The notes: generated from the letters alone by a model not told the origin. Shown: positions 45,169 through 55,360, numbered from the stretch's first letter. The stretch: 64,000 nt of DNA from Maribacter sp. MJ134 (GCF_003970695.1 NZ_CP034570.1:2232001-2296000); one strand, 5' to 3'. A program made the numbers and translations.

Positions 45169-47040
45169 TTATCCTTTAAGCCATGTCCTCCTCAATTCAG
45201 TAAAATCTTCTGAAATGCCTTCCACAGGTATGATTTTCGCAACCTCTACGGTAGGCGAACCAACCAATCCCTTAACCTGTAAAACCTCTCCATCACGTAG
45301 AATTTCCATCTCGATCTCAGTCTCTGGAGTCCATGCAAAGCTCTGACTTATTATTGGCCTAATAGATTCTAAAGTAATGGTCATGCCATTAATGGTTTTG
45401 ATAATATCGCCCCCCTGTATACCCAAATCATTGAAAAAGGAATTCAAGCTTATTCCATTTCTTACAAATATGTTGTTTCCATAGGTTGTATCCACATCAA
45501 TAAACGGAATATCACCATTAAGAAAATAACCCGTTTTTTCTTTTAATCTTGTATTTGCCAAGCCAACCTTTGCGAAGTAGGCCATATAATCGATAGGAGT
45601 AGCACCTATCACATGTGTATTGAAGAACTCACGCACTTCTGGGTAGGTTAAATTTACAATTTCGTCTATCAGCACCTCATCATCAAAAGGGACATCCTTT
45701 CCATATTTCTTAGATAGCTCCTTCATTAACCACAACACTCCCTTTTGCCCTTTACTTTTCTCACGAATCAGAATATCCAACGCAAAATTGATTAACGCCC
45801 CTTTCTCATAGACGTTTGGATAGTTTGATGCAAAAGGCTCTTCCAAAATGTTCTTGCTCATTACAGTAAAGGACATGGCATCGTCATATCCTTTTGAGTT
45901 AGCCACTTTACGCATGAGTCGCTCATAAAATTCTTCCTCGGTTATCAAGCCTTGATGAATTTGAAACAAATTTGCGAAGTATTCCGTGGTACCCTCATAC
46001 ATCCATAAGTGGCTAGACATTTCAGGATCATTAAAATCAAAATACTGCACTTCTTTTGAGTGAATATTCAATGGGGTAACTATGTGAAAAAACTCATGGG
46101 AAACCACATCTATCATTGCTTGTTCTAAACGTTCTCTGGACATGGATTCTGGTAATACCACTACAGTAGAGGTATGGTGCTCTAAAGCTCCAAAGCCCTG
46201 AGCATCATCATCATTTAATTGAGATAGATATAATAGGATATTATACTCTTTAGTACTATCAATATCTCCCAAAAACTTCTTCTGAGCACTCATCATTTCT
46301 TCCATACGTTCCTTAAGGTCGCTAGCTTTATAGGTTTCGTTTGGCGAAAAGACACTTATAGAAACTTTTATATCATTGATTTGAAACGTTTCCTTGTTGG
46401 GCCTAGCATAAAGTATAGGATTGTCTATGACTTCAAAATAGCGTTGCGCTATAAAACTATCCCAGGAAGGGTCTGGCTTTCTATTTTGTTCCATTGGTAA
46501 AGAGGTGGTCGCGATTAATTCCGTTGGCTTATATACCAATATGGTATAAGGCACCTCTTTGTAGTCATTGAAATAACCAATAAACCCATGTAGGTTTAAC
46601 ATAAAATTCTCGCCCTTCAAAATATTCGTTCCAGCAGGGGAAAAAACGGCATCTCCTACTTCATTTTCAGTATCGTAAGTGTCGTTTACCAGATAGGTTA
46701 TTTTATCTAAATTTTTCCCGTTCTCAATATTCCATGTATTATCATCAAGTCTATTTACCTTCAGCCCATTGCCTTTATAATCAATGGCCATCAAACCCTC
46801 TACGTATTTACCATAATCGTCCGTGCTATAAGTTCCAGGAATCGTTTTTGGTATTTTAAAAGTAACGATATCCGAAATAAAGGCTCCTGGATTTATTTCC
46901 ACCTTAACCCTGTCCTCGTCTATGTTGATTAAATCCAAAGAAGCAATAATGGGAGTTTTGTCTACTGTGATTAATGACTTATTTGCTCCGCAACCATATA
47001 GCAGTCCACAGATAATTATCCAGAGATAAATTTTTTTCAT
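45169..47040 (-). CDS. M61 family zinc metallopeptidase (glycyl aminopeptidase-like) lipoprotein
   Basis: A 623-residue exported peptidase. The signal sequence ends LLYGC, a lipobox. An N-terminal beta domain (ITYLVNDTYDTEN) precedes the catalytic domain with SHEFFH near residues 313-318 (two zinc His and the catalytic Glu), followed by MYEGTTEYFAN giving the third ligand Glu. A PDZ domain near residues 500-600 (NDLGIQGGDIIKTINGM) is normal for M61. It probably removes N-terminal residues from peptides in the periplasm. Convergent with tsf, divergent from pyrH. Confidence 0.92.
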   Translation of the reverse strand: MKKIYLWIIICGLLYGCGANKSLITVDKTPIIASLDLINIDEDRVKVEINPGAFISDIVTFKIPKTIPGTYSTDDYGKYVEGLMAIDYKGNGLKVNRLDDNTWNIENGKNLDKITYLVNDTYDTENEVGDAVFSPAGTNILKGENFMLNLHGFIGYFNDYKEVPYTILVYKPTELIATTSLPMEQNRKPDPSWDSFIAQRYFEVIDNPILYARPNKETFQINDIKVSISVFSPNETYKASDLKERMEEMMSAQKKFLGDIDSTKEYNILLYLSQLNDDDAQGFGALEHHTSTVVVLPESMSRERLEQAMIDVVSHEFFHIVTPLNIHSKEVQYFDFNDPEMSSHLWMYEGTTEYFANLFQIHQGLITEEEFYERLMRKVANSKGYDDAMSFTVMSKNILEEPFASNYPNVYEKGALINFALDILIREKSKGQKGVLWLMKELSKKYGKDVPFDDEVLIDEIVNLTYPEVREFFNTHVIGATPIDYMAYFAKVGLANTRLKEKTGYFLNGDIPFIDVDTTYGNNIFVRNGISLNSFFNDLGIQGGDIIKTINGMTITLESIRPIISQSFAWTPETEIEMEILRDGEVLQVKGLVGSPTVEVAKIIPVEGISEDFTELRRTWLKG

Positions 47041-47189
47041 ATAAAAGTTTGAATTGAATATTTATACTTACATACACTCATACAACCATGACAAGATTAT
47101 TAAATATAATCGTCTGCGTCCCATTTATTAGGAAATAATTATGCTTTTTAATGTGAAGCTTTCGCTTCTCTGTCATCAAAATTTTTCAG

Positions 47190-47197
47190 TATTTTTG
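47190..47197 (+). promoter_or_regulatory. Candidate -7 element of pyrH-frr
   Basis: TATTTTTG fits TAnnTTTG and ends 18 bp before the pyrH ATG. No clear -33 TTG; a small hairpin (GAAGC/GCTTC) lies just upstream. Confidence 0.45.
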
Positions 47198-47215
47198 CTT
47201 TGAAAGAAAAGAAAT

Positions 47216-47923
47216 ATGCAATACAAAAGAATACTTTTAAAACTAAGTGGTGAGGCCCTTATGGGGGAAAAACAGTACGGTATAGACTCCAAAAGACTTA
47301 GTGAATATGCGGAAGAAATCAAAGAGGTTGTAGATAAAGGTATTCAAGTGGCCATAGTCATCGGTGGTGGAAACATTTTTAGAGGTCTAGCGGGTGCGGC
47401 TACAGGTATGGATCGTGTGCAAGGGGATCATATGGGTATGTTGGCCACAGTAATAAACGGTCTAGCTTTGCAAAGTGCCCTTGAGATGCAGAACGTTCAG
47501 ACTCGTTTGCAATCCGCAATAAAAATAAATGAAGTAGCGGAACCATTTATAAGAAGAAGGGCAATGCGACACTTGGAAAAGGGCAGGGTGGTTATTTTTG
47601 GAGGAGGAACCGGTAATCCTTATTTCACCACAGATTCCGCAGCAGTATTAAGAGCCATCGAAATAGAGGCCGATGTTATTTTAAAAGGAACTAGGGTTGA
47701 CGGTATTTATACTGCAGACCCCGAAAAAGATAAGGACGCCACTAAATTCGATACCATTTCTTTCCAAGATGTGCTCACAAAAGGTCTTAAAGTAATGGAT
47801 ACTACTGCATTTACCTTGAGCCAAGAAAACGAATTGCCAATAGTGGTCTTTGACATGAATAAAAGGGGTAATCTTTTAAAAATCGTTGCAGGGGAAACCA
47901 TTGGCACCACTGTTAATATTTAA
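47216..47923 (+). CDS. pyrH: UMP kinase
   Basis: Phosphorylates UMP to UDP in pyrimidine nucleotide synthesis; a hexameric amino-acid-kinase-fold enzyme. The 235 residues have [39 protein letters not shown] and the acceptor-site [19 protein letters not shown]. Forms an operon with frr (43 bp gap), the usual pairing. Confidence 0.97.
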   Translation: MQYKRILLKLSGEALMGEKQYGIDSKRLSEYAEEIKEVVDKGIQVAIVIGGGNIFRGLAGAATGMDRVQGDHMGMLATVINGLALQSALEMQNVQTRLQSAIKINEVAEPFIRRRAMRHLEKGRVVIFGGGTGNPYFTTDSAAVLRAIEIEADVILKGTRVDGIYTADPEKDKDATKFDTISFQDVLTKGLKVMDTTAFTLSQENELPIVVFDMNKRGNLLKIVAGETIGTTVNI

Positions 47924-47966
47924 ACTTTTGGTATAATTTGTGATTATACGATAGAAACATTTTAAT

Positions 47967-48521
47967 ATGAACGAAGAAATACAATTTGTCCTAGATTCTG
48001 CAAAAGAAAGTATGGACGCAGCAATAGCACACTTAGAACGTGAGTTCGTAAAAATACGTGCTGGAAAAGCCAGTCCTACAATGCTCTCTTCTATTATGGT
48101 AGAATATTATGGCTCCCAAACACCACTGTCACAAGTTGCGAACGTAAATACACCCGATGGTAGAACAATTTCGGTACAACCATGGGAAAAGGGCATGTTA
48201 CAAGAAATAGAAAAAGCCATTATGAATTCCAATTTAGGATTTAATCCGATGAACAATGGTGACATGGTCATAATTAATGTACCACCCTTAACGGAAGAAC
48301 GTAGAATTCAATTAACCAAACAGGCCAAGGCAGAAGCGGAACATGCAAAGGTAGGTGTACGCAGTGCCCGACAAGATGCGAATAAAGAAATAAAAGAACT
48401 GGATGTATCTGAGGACTTAGAAAAAAACGCCACCGGAGACGTTCAAGACCTAACGGATACTTACGTTAAGAAAATTGACGATTTCCTTGCTGTTAAAGAA
48501 GCGGAAATAATGAAGGTATAA
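47967..48521 (+). CDS. frr: Ribosome recycling factor
   Basis: Splits post-termination ribosomes with EF-G. The 184 residues show REFVKIRAGKASPTML, the hinge region, and PPLTEERRIQLTKQAK, plus the C-terminal VKKIDDFLAVKEAEIMKV. Followed by a strong terminator at 48551. Confidence 0.98.
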   Translation: MNEEIQFVLDSAKESMDAAIAHLEREFVKIRAGKASPTMLSSIMVEYYGSQTPLSQVANVNTPDGRTISVQPWEKGMLQEIEKAIMNSNLGFNPMNNGDMVIINVPPLTEERRIQLTKQAKAEAEHAKVGVRSARQDANKEIKELDVSEDLEKNATGDVQDLTDTYVKKIDDFLAVKEAEIMKV

Positions 48522-48550
48522 CATAATTATATCAAGTTATTGTTGAATTA

Positions 48551-48579
48551 AGCAGCCCAGTAGGCTGCTTTTTCTTTTC
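48551..48579 (+). terminator. Terminator of pyrH-frr
   Basis: AGCAGCC and GGCTGCT pair with a CAGTA loop, followed by TTTTCTTTT. Confidence 0.85.
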
Positions 48580-48631
48580 AGGCTTGCTATCATTTTAAAG
48601 CTCCAATTTAGGAAGCTTACAACACAATAGT

Positions 48632-48639
48632 TACCTTTG
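48632..48639 (+). promoter_or_regulatory. Candidate -7 element of the RND gene
   Basis: TACCTTTG fits TAnnTTTG, 19 bp before the ATG; -33 TTG is not seen. Confidence 0.4.
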
Positions 48640-48658
48640 CACTCCGCTAAAAATAGGA

Positions 48659-51046
48659 ATGGTAGCAAAACTTACACAAGGATTTTGGGCAAAGACCGCT
48701 AGGATAATACTTAGGAACAGAGTAGTGATATTGTTACTTGTTGCGGCTTTCACCGTTTTTCTAGGAATGCAATGGCAACATATGCGGTTTTCTAGCTCCC
48801 AAGCTAATTTGTTACCGGACGATCACCCCGTAAACCAAGAATATCAATCTTTTCTGAGTCAGTTTGGAGAAGAGGGTAATGCCGTTGTGCTTGCCGTTAG
48901 GGATAGCGCACTTTTTCTGCCGAACAATTTTAAACGCTGGAATAAATTTAGCAAACAGTTAGGAGCTTTCCCAGAAGTAGATTTTGTACTATCCACAGAT
49001 AATCTTCAAGAATTGGTAAAGGATAATGAAAAACAAGAATTTGTTCTTCAGCCCCTCCTTAAAAAACAATTGGATAGTCAACAGGAAATTGACAGCATAA
49101 CACAGCATTTGTTCAACAACATGCCGTTTTATGACAATCTACTGTACAATAAAGAAAGTCGAACGTTACGCACCGTAATGTACTTGGATAAGGATATTGT
49201 GAATACCAGCGTTCGGAAAGATTTTATCCTTAAAGATATGATACATCTGGTAGGCAGTTTTGAAGAGGAAACTGGTCTAGATGTGCACATTTCCGGTATG
49301 CCGTACGTCCGTACCATGAACTCCCAAAATATTATTGATGAAATCGGTAAGTTTATCTTAGCCGCATTGGGAGTTACCTCGCTAATTTTCTTTTTCTTTT
49401 TCCGTAGCGTGCGTGCCACCATCATATCTATGTGCGTTGTAATAATTGGGGTAATGTGGGCATTTGGAATACTTGGATTGCTTCAATATGAAATAACGGT
49501 CTTAACGGCATTGATTCCACCTCTGATCATCGTTATCGGTATACCCAACTGTATTTTCCTTATCAATAAGTATCAGCAAGAGGTAAAAAAACATGGCAAT
49601 CAGGCATTATCCCTACAACGGGTAATTTCCAAAATCGGTAATGCCACATTAATGACCAATATGACTACGGCCTCTGGCTTTGCGACGTTCATTATAACGG
49701 ATAGCAAACTTCTGAAAGAGTTTGGAATCGTAGCCTCCATAAACATTATAGGGATCTTTGTACTCTCCCTTCTAATTATACCCATTGTCTATAGTTTTAT
49801 GTCTCTTCCCAAGACCAAACATTTAAAACATCTGAACAAAAGGTGGATTGATGCTTTTGTGAGTTGGATGGAAGGTATTGTAAGACACCAGAGAGTTGCC
49901 GTTTATATCGTTTCTATTGCCCTTTTAGTAGTGAGTATCATAGGTATTTACCAAATTGATATTTCTGGGAGCCCCATAGAGGATATGCCCAAGAACGCAG
50001 AATTTTTTAAGGATATTCGCTTTTTTGAAGAAGAATTCGATGGCATAATGCCAGTAGAGATAGTTGTTGACACAAAAAGTCCGAAAGGTGTATTGAAACC
50101 TGCAACGCTCAAAAGAATAGATAGACTAGGAGATGTTGTAGAAGAAATACCGGAACTGTCCAAACCGGTTTCCGTGGTCAATTTGGTGAAGTATTCAAAA
50201 CAGGCATTTTATAACGGAATCCCGAAATACTACCAATTACCCACGAGTCAGGAAAATACATTCATCATGGATGTTGCCAGAAAATCGTCCGACAATGGCA
50301 ACCTGCTAAAAAGCTTTGTAGATAGTACTGGGCAAACTGCAAGGATGACGACGTTTATGCGCGATGTTAAAACGGACCGTATGGAAGAAATTGAACAGCG
50401 GCTTTTAGAGAACATAGCCAAAATTTTTCCAAAAGAGAGATATACCGTTTACATGACGGGTAGCGCCCTGTTATTCCTTAAAGGAACCAAATACCTCGTG
50501 AAGAACCTAATTATGTCCTTGGCCCTAGCAATAGGTCTGATAGCCCTGTTTATGGCTTACTTATTCCGTTCTTTTAGGATGATTATCATTTCTTTAATCC
50601 CAAACTTATTACCCCTGTTGGTAACGGCAGGCATTATGGGTTTTGTAGGCGTTCCCATTAAACCCTCTACCATACTTGTATTCAGTATTGCTTTTGGTAT
50701 CTCCGTGGACGATACGATACACTTCTTGGCCAAATACCGGCAGGAACTCACGTCAAGCAAATGGAAGATTGAAAAATCGGTGTACGCTGCGTTGCGTGAA
50801 ACCGGAGTAAGTATGTTCTATACTTCTATCGTTTTATTCTTTGGCTTTTCTGTTTTTGTTATTTCCAATTTTGGGGGAACGGTGGCTTTAGGCTCTTTGG
50901 TTTCCGCAACCCTACTTTTTGCCATGTTGGCCAACCTTATTCTATTACCGTCGCTATTACTATCCCTAGAGAAGAGCATCGCAAATAAAGAGGTCCTTAA
51001 AAAACCGCAAATAGATATTCTACCAAAGGGAGAAGAGACGGATTGA
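48659..51046 (+). CDS. RND-superfamily exporter (MMPL/hydrophobe type)
   Basis: A 795-residue inner membrane protein of two homologous halves. Each half has one helix, a large periplasmic domain, and a five-helix bundle. The first bundle carries LIIVIGIPNCIFLINKY, the second STILVFSIAFGISVDDTIHFL, with acidic residues typical of proton relay in RND transporters. It lacks the length (over 1000 aa) of AcrB-type pumps and no membrane fusion protein or outer membrane channel is nearby, so it belongs to the MMPL/HpnN-like group that moves lipids or other hydrophobic molecules. Substrate unknown. Confidence 0.88.
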   Translation: MVAKLTQGFWAKTARIILRNRVVILLLVAAFTVFLGMQWQHMRFSSSQANLLPDDHPVNQEYQSFLSQFGEEGNAVVLAVRDSALFLPNNFKRWNKFSKQLGAFPEVDFVLSTDNLQELVKDNEKQEFVLQPLLKKQLDSQQEIDSITQHLFNNMPFYDNLLYNKESRTLRTVMYLDKDIVNTSVRKDFILKDMIHLVGSFEEETGLDVHISGMPYVRTMNSQNIIDEIGKFILAALGVTSLIFFFFFRSVRATIISMCVVIIGVMWAFGILGLLQYEITVLTALIPPLIIVIGIPNCIFLINKYQQEVKKHGNQALSLQRVISKIGNATLMTNMTTASGFATFIITDSKLLKEFGIVASINIIGIFVLSLLIIPIVYSFMSLPKTKHLKHLNKRWIDAFVSWMEGIVRHQRVAVYIVSIALLVVSIIGIYQIDISGSPIEDMPKNAEFFKDIRFFEEEFDGIMPVEIVVDTKSPKGVLKPATLKRIDRLGDVVEEIPELSKPVSVVNLVKYSKQAFYNGIPKYYQLPTSQENTFIMDVARKSSDNGNLLKSFVDSTGQTARMTTFMRDVKTDRMEEIEQRLLENIAKIFPKERYTVYMTGSALLFLKGTKYLVKNLIMSLALAIGLIALFMAYLFRSFRMIIISLIPNLLPLLVTAGIMGFVGVPIKPSTILVFSIAFGISVDDTIHFLAKYRQELTSSKWKIEKSVYAALRETGVSMFYTSIVLFFGFSVFVISNFGGTVALGSLVSATLLFAMLANLILLPSLLLSLEKSIANKEVLKKPQIDILPKGEETD

Positions 51047-51047
51047 T

Positions 51048-51104
51048 TTCCTTTTTAGCTTAAAAATTCCTTTTTAGCCTAAGTATTCCTTCATTTTTTT
51101 TAGC
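51048..51104 (+). repeat. Short imperfect 19-bp tandem repeat
   Basis: Two clear copies start TTCCTTTTTAGC (51048 and 51067) and a third, degraded one starts at 51086. It fills the gap between the RND gene and asnS. Confidence 0.5.
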
Positions 51105-51111
51105 AAAGACC

Positions 51112-51119
51112 TATCTTTG
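51112..51119 (+). promoter_or_regulatory. Candidate -7 element of asnS
   Basis: TATCTTTG fits TAnnTTTG, 25 bp before the ATG; no good TTG at -33. Confidence 0.4.
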
Positions 51120-51144
51120 ATTTTTAATTTTCAATCCATTTAAA

Positions 51145-52578
51145 ATGCGCTCAGCAAGCATAAAAGAACTACTTTCAGGAAAAGATTTACTACAAGAGGT
51201 TACCATAAACGGATGGGTCAGAACATTTAGAAGCAATCGTTTTATCGCATTGAACGACGGCTCCACGTTAAACAATATCCAATGTGTAGTAGATTTCGAA
51301 AAAATCGATGAAACCGTTCTAAAACAGATAAATACCGGTTCTGCTTTACGTATTTCAGGAACATTGGTTGAAAGTCAGGGTCGTGGGCAAAGTGTGGAGA
51401 TTCAAGTAAAGGATATAGTTGTACACGGGAATGCGGACCCAGAGGCCTACCCCATCCAACCTAAAAAACACTCCTTGGAATTTTTACGGGAAAAAGCACA
51501 TTTAAGGGTCAGGACCAATACCTTTTCGGCCGTAATGCGTGTTCGTTCCGCTTTGGCTTTTGCAGTACATCAATATTTCAGGGATAATGGTTTTTACTAT
51601 TTTCATGCACCTATAATTACAGGGTCGGATGCTGAAGGTGCCGGTGAAATGTTTAGAGTAACCACACTAGATGAAAAAAACCCGCCTTTAACGGAGAGCG
51701 GGGAGGTTGACCATAAAGAGGATTTCTTTGGTAAAGAAACTAACCTCACGGTTTCGGGGCAACTAGAAGCGGAAGCCTATGCCATGGCCCTAGGGAAAGT
51801 ATATACCTTTGGACCTACGTTCCGAGCTGAAAATTCCAATACATCCAGACACCTAGCGGAATTTTGGATGATAGAACCAGAGATGGCTTTTTACGATTTA
51901 GATGACAACATGGGTCTGGCGGAGGACTTTATAAAAAGTGTCATCGACTATGTTCTGGAACATTGTCAAGAAGACCTACAATTTTTGGAAAAACGTCTTT
52001 TGGATGAAGAAAAAACCAAACCTCAGGCAGAGCGCAGCGAAATGGCGCTGATAGAGAAATTAAAGTTTATCTCGGAGAACAATTTCAAGAGGGTCACCTA
52101 TACTGAAGCAATAGATATTCTTCGCAATAGTAAACCCAACAAGAAGAAGAAATTTAAATATCCTATAAATGAGTGGGGAGCCGATTTGCAAAGTGAACAT
52201 GAACGTTACCTTGTAGAGAAACACTTTAAATGCCCCGTTATCCTTTTTGACTATCCAGCTAAAATAAAGGCATTCTATATGCGTTTAAATGAAGATGGAA
52301 AAACGGTTAGAGCTATGGATATTTTGTTTCCCGGAATCGGTGAAATCGTAGGTGGCTCGCAAAGAGAAGAACGTTTAGATGTGCTCAAGGAGAAAATGGC
52401 CGCATTGGATATTCCCGAAGAAGAACTTTGGTGGTATCTGGATTTGAGGAAATTCGGTACCGCAGTGCATAGTGGTTTTGGATTGGGCTTTGAAAGACTG
52501 GTACTGTTCGCTACTGGCATGGGTAATATAAGAGACGTTATTCCTTTCCCAAGGACCCCTCAAAATGCTGAGTTTTAA
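51145..52578 (+). CDS. asnS: Asparaginyl-tRNA synthetase
   Basis: Class IIb synthetase charging tRNA-Asn. The 477 residues begin with the OB-fold anticodon-binding domain (INGWVRTFRSNRFIALNDGS), then the catalytic domain with motif 2 FGPTFRAENSNTSRHLAEFWMIEPE and motif 3 GFGLGFERLVLFATGM near the C-terminus. The sequence NTSRHLAEFWM is characteristic of AsnRS rather than AspRS. rpoN follows 38 bp downstream, so they may share a transcript. Confidence 0.97.
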   Translation: MRSASIKELLSGKDLLQEVTINGWVRTFRSNRFIALNDGSTLNNIQCVVDFEKIDETVLKQINTGSALRISGTLVESQGRGQSVEIQVKDIVVHGNADPEAYPIQPKKHSLEFLREKAHLRVRTNTFSAVMRVRSALAFAVHQYFRDNGFYYFHAPIITGSDAEGAGEMFRVTTLDEKNPPLTESGEVDHKEDFFGKETNLTVSGQLEAEAYAMALGKVYTFGPTFRAENSNTSRHLAEFWMIEPEMAFYDLDDNMGLAEDFIKSVIDYVLEHCQEDLQFLEKRLLDEEKTKPQAERSEMALIEKLKFISENNFKRVTYTEAIDILRNSKPNKKKKFKYPINEWGADLQSEHERYLVEKHFKCPVILFDYPAKIKAFYMRLNEDGKTVRAMDILFPGIGEIVGGSQREERLDVLKEKMAALDIPEEELWWYLDLRKFGTAVHSGFGLGFERLVLFATGMGNIRDVIPFPRTPQNAEF

Positions 52579-52616
52579 ACGCAATTGATTATTTTTATAA
52601 GGACTAGAAAAGACCA

Positions 52617-54074
52617 ATGTTAAAACAATACCTGCAGTTTAAATTATCTCAAAAGCTATCTCCTCAACAGATACAGTTGATGAAGTTGATACAATTGCCT
52701 ACACAGGCTTTTGAGCAGCGATTAAAGCAGGAACTGGAAGAGAACCCGGCATTGGAAAGTGGTAAAGAGGAAATTGAATCCTTGAACGATGAATTCGATG
52801 ACCAGTATGAAGCGGAAACCGACAGCGAGAGGATAGAAGCGGAGGATATCAATATTGACGATTATCTAAGTGATGACGAAATACCGGAGTATAGGACCCA
52901 AGCCAATAATTATAGTGCGGACGATGACGAAAAAAGTGTTCCCTATGCCTCTGGAACATCTTTTAATCAATACTTACTCAATCAGCTGAATACAGTATAC
53001 CTGAATGACGAAGAGTGGGCAATTGCCGAATTTCTGGTGGGAAGCGTTGACGAGAGTGGCTATATAAGAAGGCCATTATCCGATATTTTGGACGACTTGG
53101 CTTTTACCCAAAACATATATACCGAAGAGAAAACCATAGAACGTGTATTACATATGGTACAGCAATTAGACCCTCCTGGGGTGGCTGCCAGGTCCTTGGA
53201 AGAATGTCTGATTATTCAATTGGAAAGAAAAGAAGGTACCCCAAGTATAGACTTGGCCGTAGCTATATTAAAAAAGTCCTTTGAGCAGTTCACTAAAAAA
53301 CATTACAAGAAACTCATACAGAAGCATAATGTAACAGAGGAAGAGTTAAAAGGTGCTATTTCAGAAATAGAGAAATTAAACCCGAAACCCGGTGGGTCCT
53401 ATTCGGGAAATACGCGTATAATAGAGCACGTAGTACCGGATTTCTCCATCAGAATTGTGGATGGTGAACTAGAACTAACGCTCAATGGTAGAAACGCTCC
53501 CGAACTTCATGTTTCAAGGGAATATAGCAATATGCTGAAGGGTTATAAAGAGTCTAAAGAAAAATCCAAGTCCCAAAAAGATACGGTACTTTTCATAAAA
53601 CAAAAGTTAGATGCGGCAAAGTGGTTCATTGACGCCATTAGACAGCGGCAACAGACGTTATTTATAACGATGAACGCCATAATGCAGTATCAAAAGAAAT
53701 ATTTTTTGACTGGAGATGAGCGTAACCTACGCCCCATGATATTGAAGGATATAGCTGATGAAATACAAATGGATGTTTCTACGGTATCACGAGTGGCGAA
53801 TAGCAAGTATGTAGACACTCCCTACGGCACCAAACTGATAAAACAATACTTCTCGGAGTCCATGAAAAATGAACAAGGAGAAGACGTGTCTACTAGAGAA
53901 ATAAAGAAAATTCTAGAGACGGTCATTAACGAGGAAACGAAAAAGAAACCCTTAACCGATGACAAGCTTGCCGCAATTCTAAAGGAAAAAGGATACCCTA
54001 TTGCAAGGCGCACCGTTGCCAAGTATAGAGAACAACTTGGAATACCTGTAGCCAGATTGCGAAAACAGATTTAA
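52617..54074 (+). CDS. rpoN: RNA polymerase sigma-54 factor
   Basis: The alternative sigma factor that needs AAA+ enhancer-binding proteins. The 485 residues have the Gln/Leu-rich region I (QFKLSQKLSPQQIQLMKLIQLP), an acidic region II (about residues 45-100), the core-binding domain (LDPPGVAARSLEECL), the helix-turn-helix (DVSTVSRVANSKYVDTPYG) and the RpoN box ARRTVAKYRE at 463-472. Its TAA shares one base with the ATG of the next gene. Confidence 0.97.
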   Translation: MLKQYLQFKLSQKLSPQQIQLMKLIQLPTQAFEQRLKQELEENPALESGKEEIESLNDEFDDQYEAETDSERIEAEDINIDDYLSDDEIPEYRTQANNYSADDDEKSVPYASGTSFNQYLLNQLNTVYLNDEEWAIAEFLVGSVDESGYIRRPLSDILDDLAFTQNIYTEEKTIERVLHMVQQLDPPGVAARSLEECLIIQLERKEGTPSIDLAVAILKKSFEQFTKKHYKKLIQKHNVTEEELKGAISEIEKLNPKPGGSYSGNTRIIEHVVPDFSIRIVDGELELTLNGRNAPELHVSREYSNMLKGYKESKEKSKSQKDTVLFIKQKLDAAKWFIDAIRQRQQTLFITMNAIMQYQKKYFLTGDERNLRPMILKDIADEIQMDVSTVSRVANSKYVDTPYGTKLIKQYFSESMKNEQGEDVSTREIKKILETVINEETKKKPLTDDKLAAILKEKGYPIARRTVAKYREQLGIPVARLRKQI

Positions 54075-54679
54075 TGAAATTCTTCTCGAGTGCCATTTCC
54101 TACATATTCCATCCGCTATTAGTACCAATAGGAGGCACACTCATATACTTCATAATCACCCCAAAATATAGTCCGTTAGAAGTTCAAAGTGGTAATATAT
54201 TACCCATATTTATATTGACCGTTATTATTCCTATTGTCACTTACATGATTCTAAGAAATTTACATCTGGTACATTCGGTTTTTATGCCAAGTATTGCAGA
54301 GCGCAAATATCCAGTGCTCATTCATATACTATTACTGGCGCTTATTCTTTATAAGGTTATTCCTAACAATTATACCATTGAGCTGTACTTCTTCTTTGTT
54401 GGCTTAATAGGAGCCGCGGCAGCAAGTCTTATGCTACTGTTCTTGAAATTTAAGGTGAGTTTACATCTTATGGGACTAGGAAGTCTACTCATGTATTTAA
54501 TTGCCCTTAGCATCCACTTTGAAATAAACGTGATTATAGCCATAAGCTTATTCACTCTGGCAGTAGGTGTTGTGGCATCATCAAGGTTATACTTAAAGGC
54601 CCATACGAAACCAGAACTACTGGTAGGGCTGATGATTGGTCTGCTATCACAACTTTTGACCGTTAAGTTCTGGTTATAA
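54074..54679 (+). CDS. PAP2-like integral membrane protein
   Basis: A 201-residue protein with six hydrophobic helices. The last part, ASSRLYLKAHTKPELLVG, resembles the third phosphatase motif of PAP2 enzymes (SRx5Hx3D), but the final acid is Glu here, and the second motif (normally PSGH) reads SLHLMG. It looks like a diverged member that may have lost phosphatase activity. It is translationally coupled to rpoN (one-base overlap) and converges with the outer-membrane barrel gene, overlapping by 6 bp. Assignment is tentative. Confidence 0.6.
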   Translation: MKFFSSAISYIFHPLLVPIGGTLIYFIITPKYSPLEVQSGNILPIFILTVIIPIVTYMILRNLHLVHSVFMPSIAERKYPVLIHILLLALILYKVIPNNYTIELYFFFVGLIGAAAASLMLLFLKFKVSLHLMGLGSLLMYLIALSIHFEINVIIAISLFTLAVGVVASSRLYLKAHTKPELLVGLMIGLLSQLLTVKFWL

Positions 54680-55360
54680 AATGTAGAATACAAAACCGAT
54701 TCTCAAAGGCCTAAAACCTATAGATTCCCCATTAACAACGGCGTTCTCTTCAAACAAATCGGTCAAGGAATAATACACATGTATATTGAAGGTATTGTAC
54801 CCAACATTTAAGGTTAATCCGTACTGAAGTCTTCTAATGTCAGAATTAAAGAAACCATCTGTAAAATCCTCAGTAACCAACTTCGACCTGGCTCCTATCA
54901 CATAGGCAGCCTTGATACCTGTGTAGATACGCCAAAATTTATATTCGGTAGCGGTAGAAGTACGCCATCGAAATTCCAATGGAATCTCAATGAGATGCGT
55001 TTCCAATTTACTCCGCCTGAAACCAGCTATATCCGTATCAAAAACATAGTCAAGTCCAGAACCGTTTTCCCTAACACCAAGATTAGAATAGTAGTTGTTT
55101 ATCGCAACACCGGCTCCGAGACCCAAAGCCTTTGTTCCTGTTTGATTAAGCGGTATATCCCTTATAAAACCAGTATTGAGACCATAAGATAGATTACGCT
55201 GTTTAAAATCCTCTGCCCTATTACGAACAAAATTATATGTTATCCCAAAATAGAACTGATCTTCAAGATAGTCAGCTGTTGAAGAATTATCCTTAATTGG
55301 AGATTGGCCCGTAGCCTGTAACACTAAACTTAGGCATACAAAACATAGAAAACCTTTCAT
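54674..55360 (-). CDS. Outer-membrane beta-barrel protein (PorT/porin-like)
   Basis: A 228-residue exported protein: signal peptide MKGFLCFVCLSLVLQATGQ, then alternating amphipathic strands (FYFGITYNFVRN, SYGLNTGFIRDIPL, LGLGAGVAINNYY, THLIEIPLEFRWR) and a C-terminal strand ending FVFYIL, the usual signal for outer-membrane insertion. It belongs with the eight-stranded barrels annotated as PorT family in Bacteroidota; I do not claim it is the PorT/SprT type IX protein. It lies downstream of the exbD genes but behind a terminator. Confidence 0.78.
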   Translation of the reverse strand: MKGFLCFVCLSLVLQATGQSPIKDNSSTADYLEDQFYFGITYNFVRNRAEDFKQRNLSYGLNTGFIRDIPLNQTGTKALGLGAGVAINNYYSNLGVRENGSGLDYVFDTDIAGFRRSKLETHLIEIPLEFRWRTSTATEYKFWRIYTGIKAAYVIGARSKLVTEDFTDGFFNSDIRRLQYGLTLNVGYNTFNIHVYYSLTDLFEENAVVNGESIGFRPLRIGFVFYIL

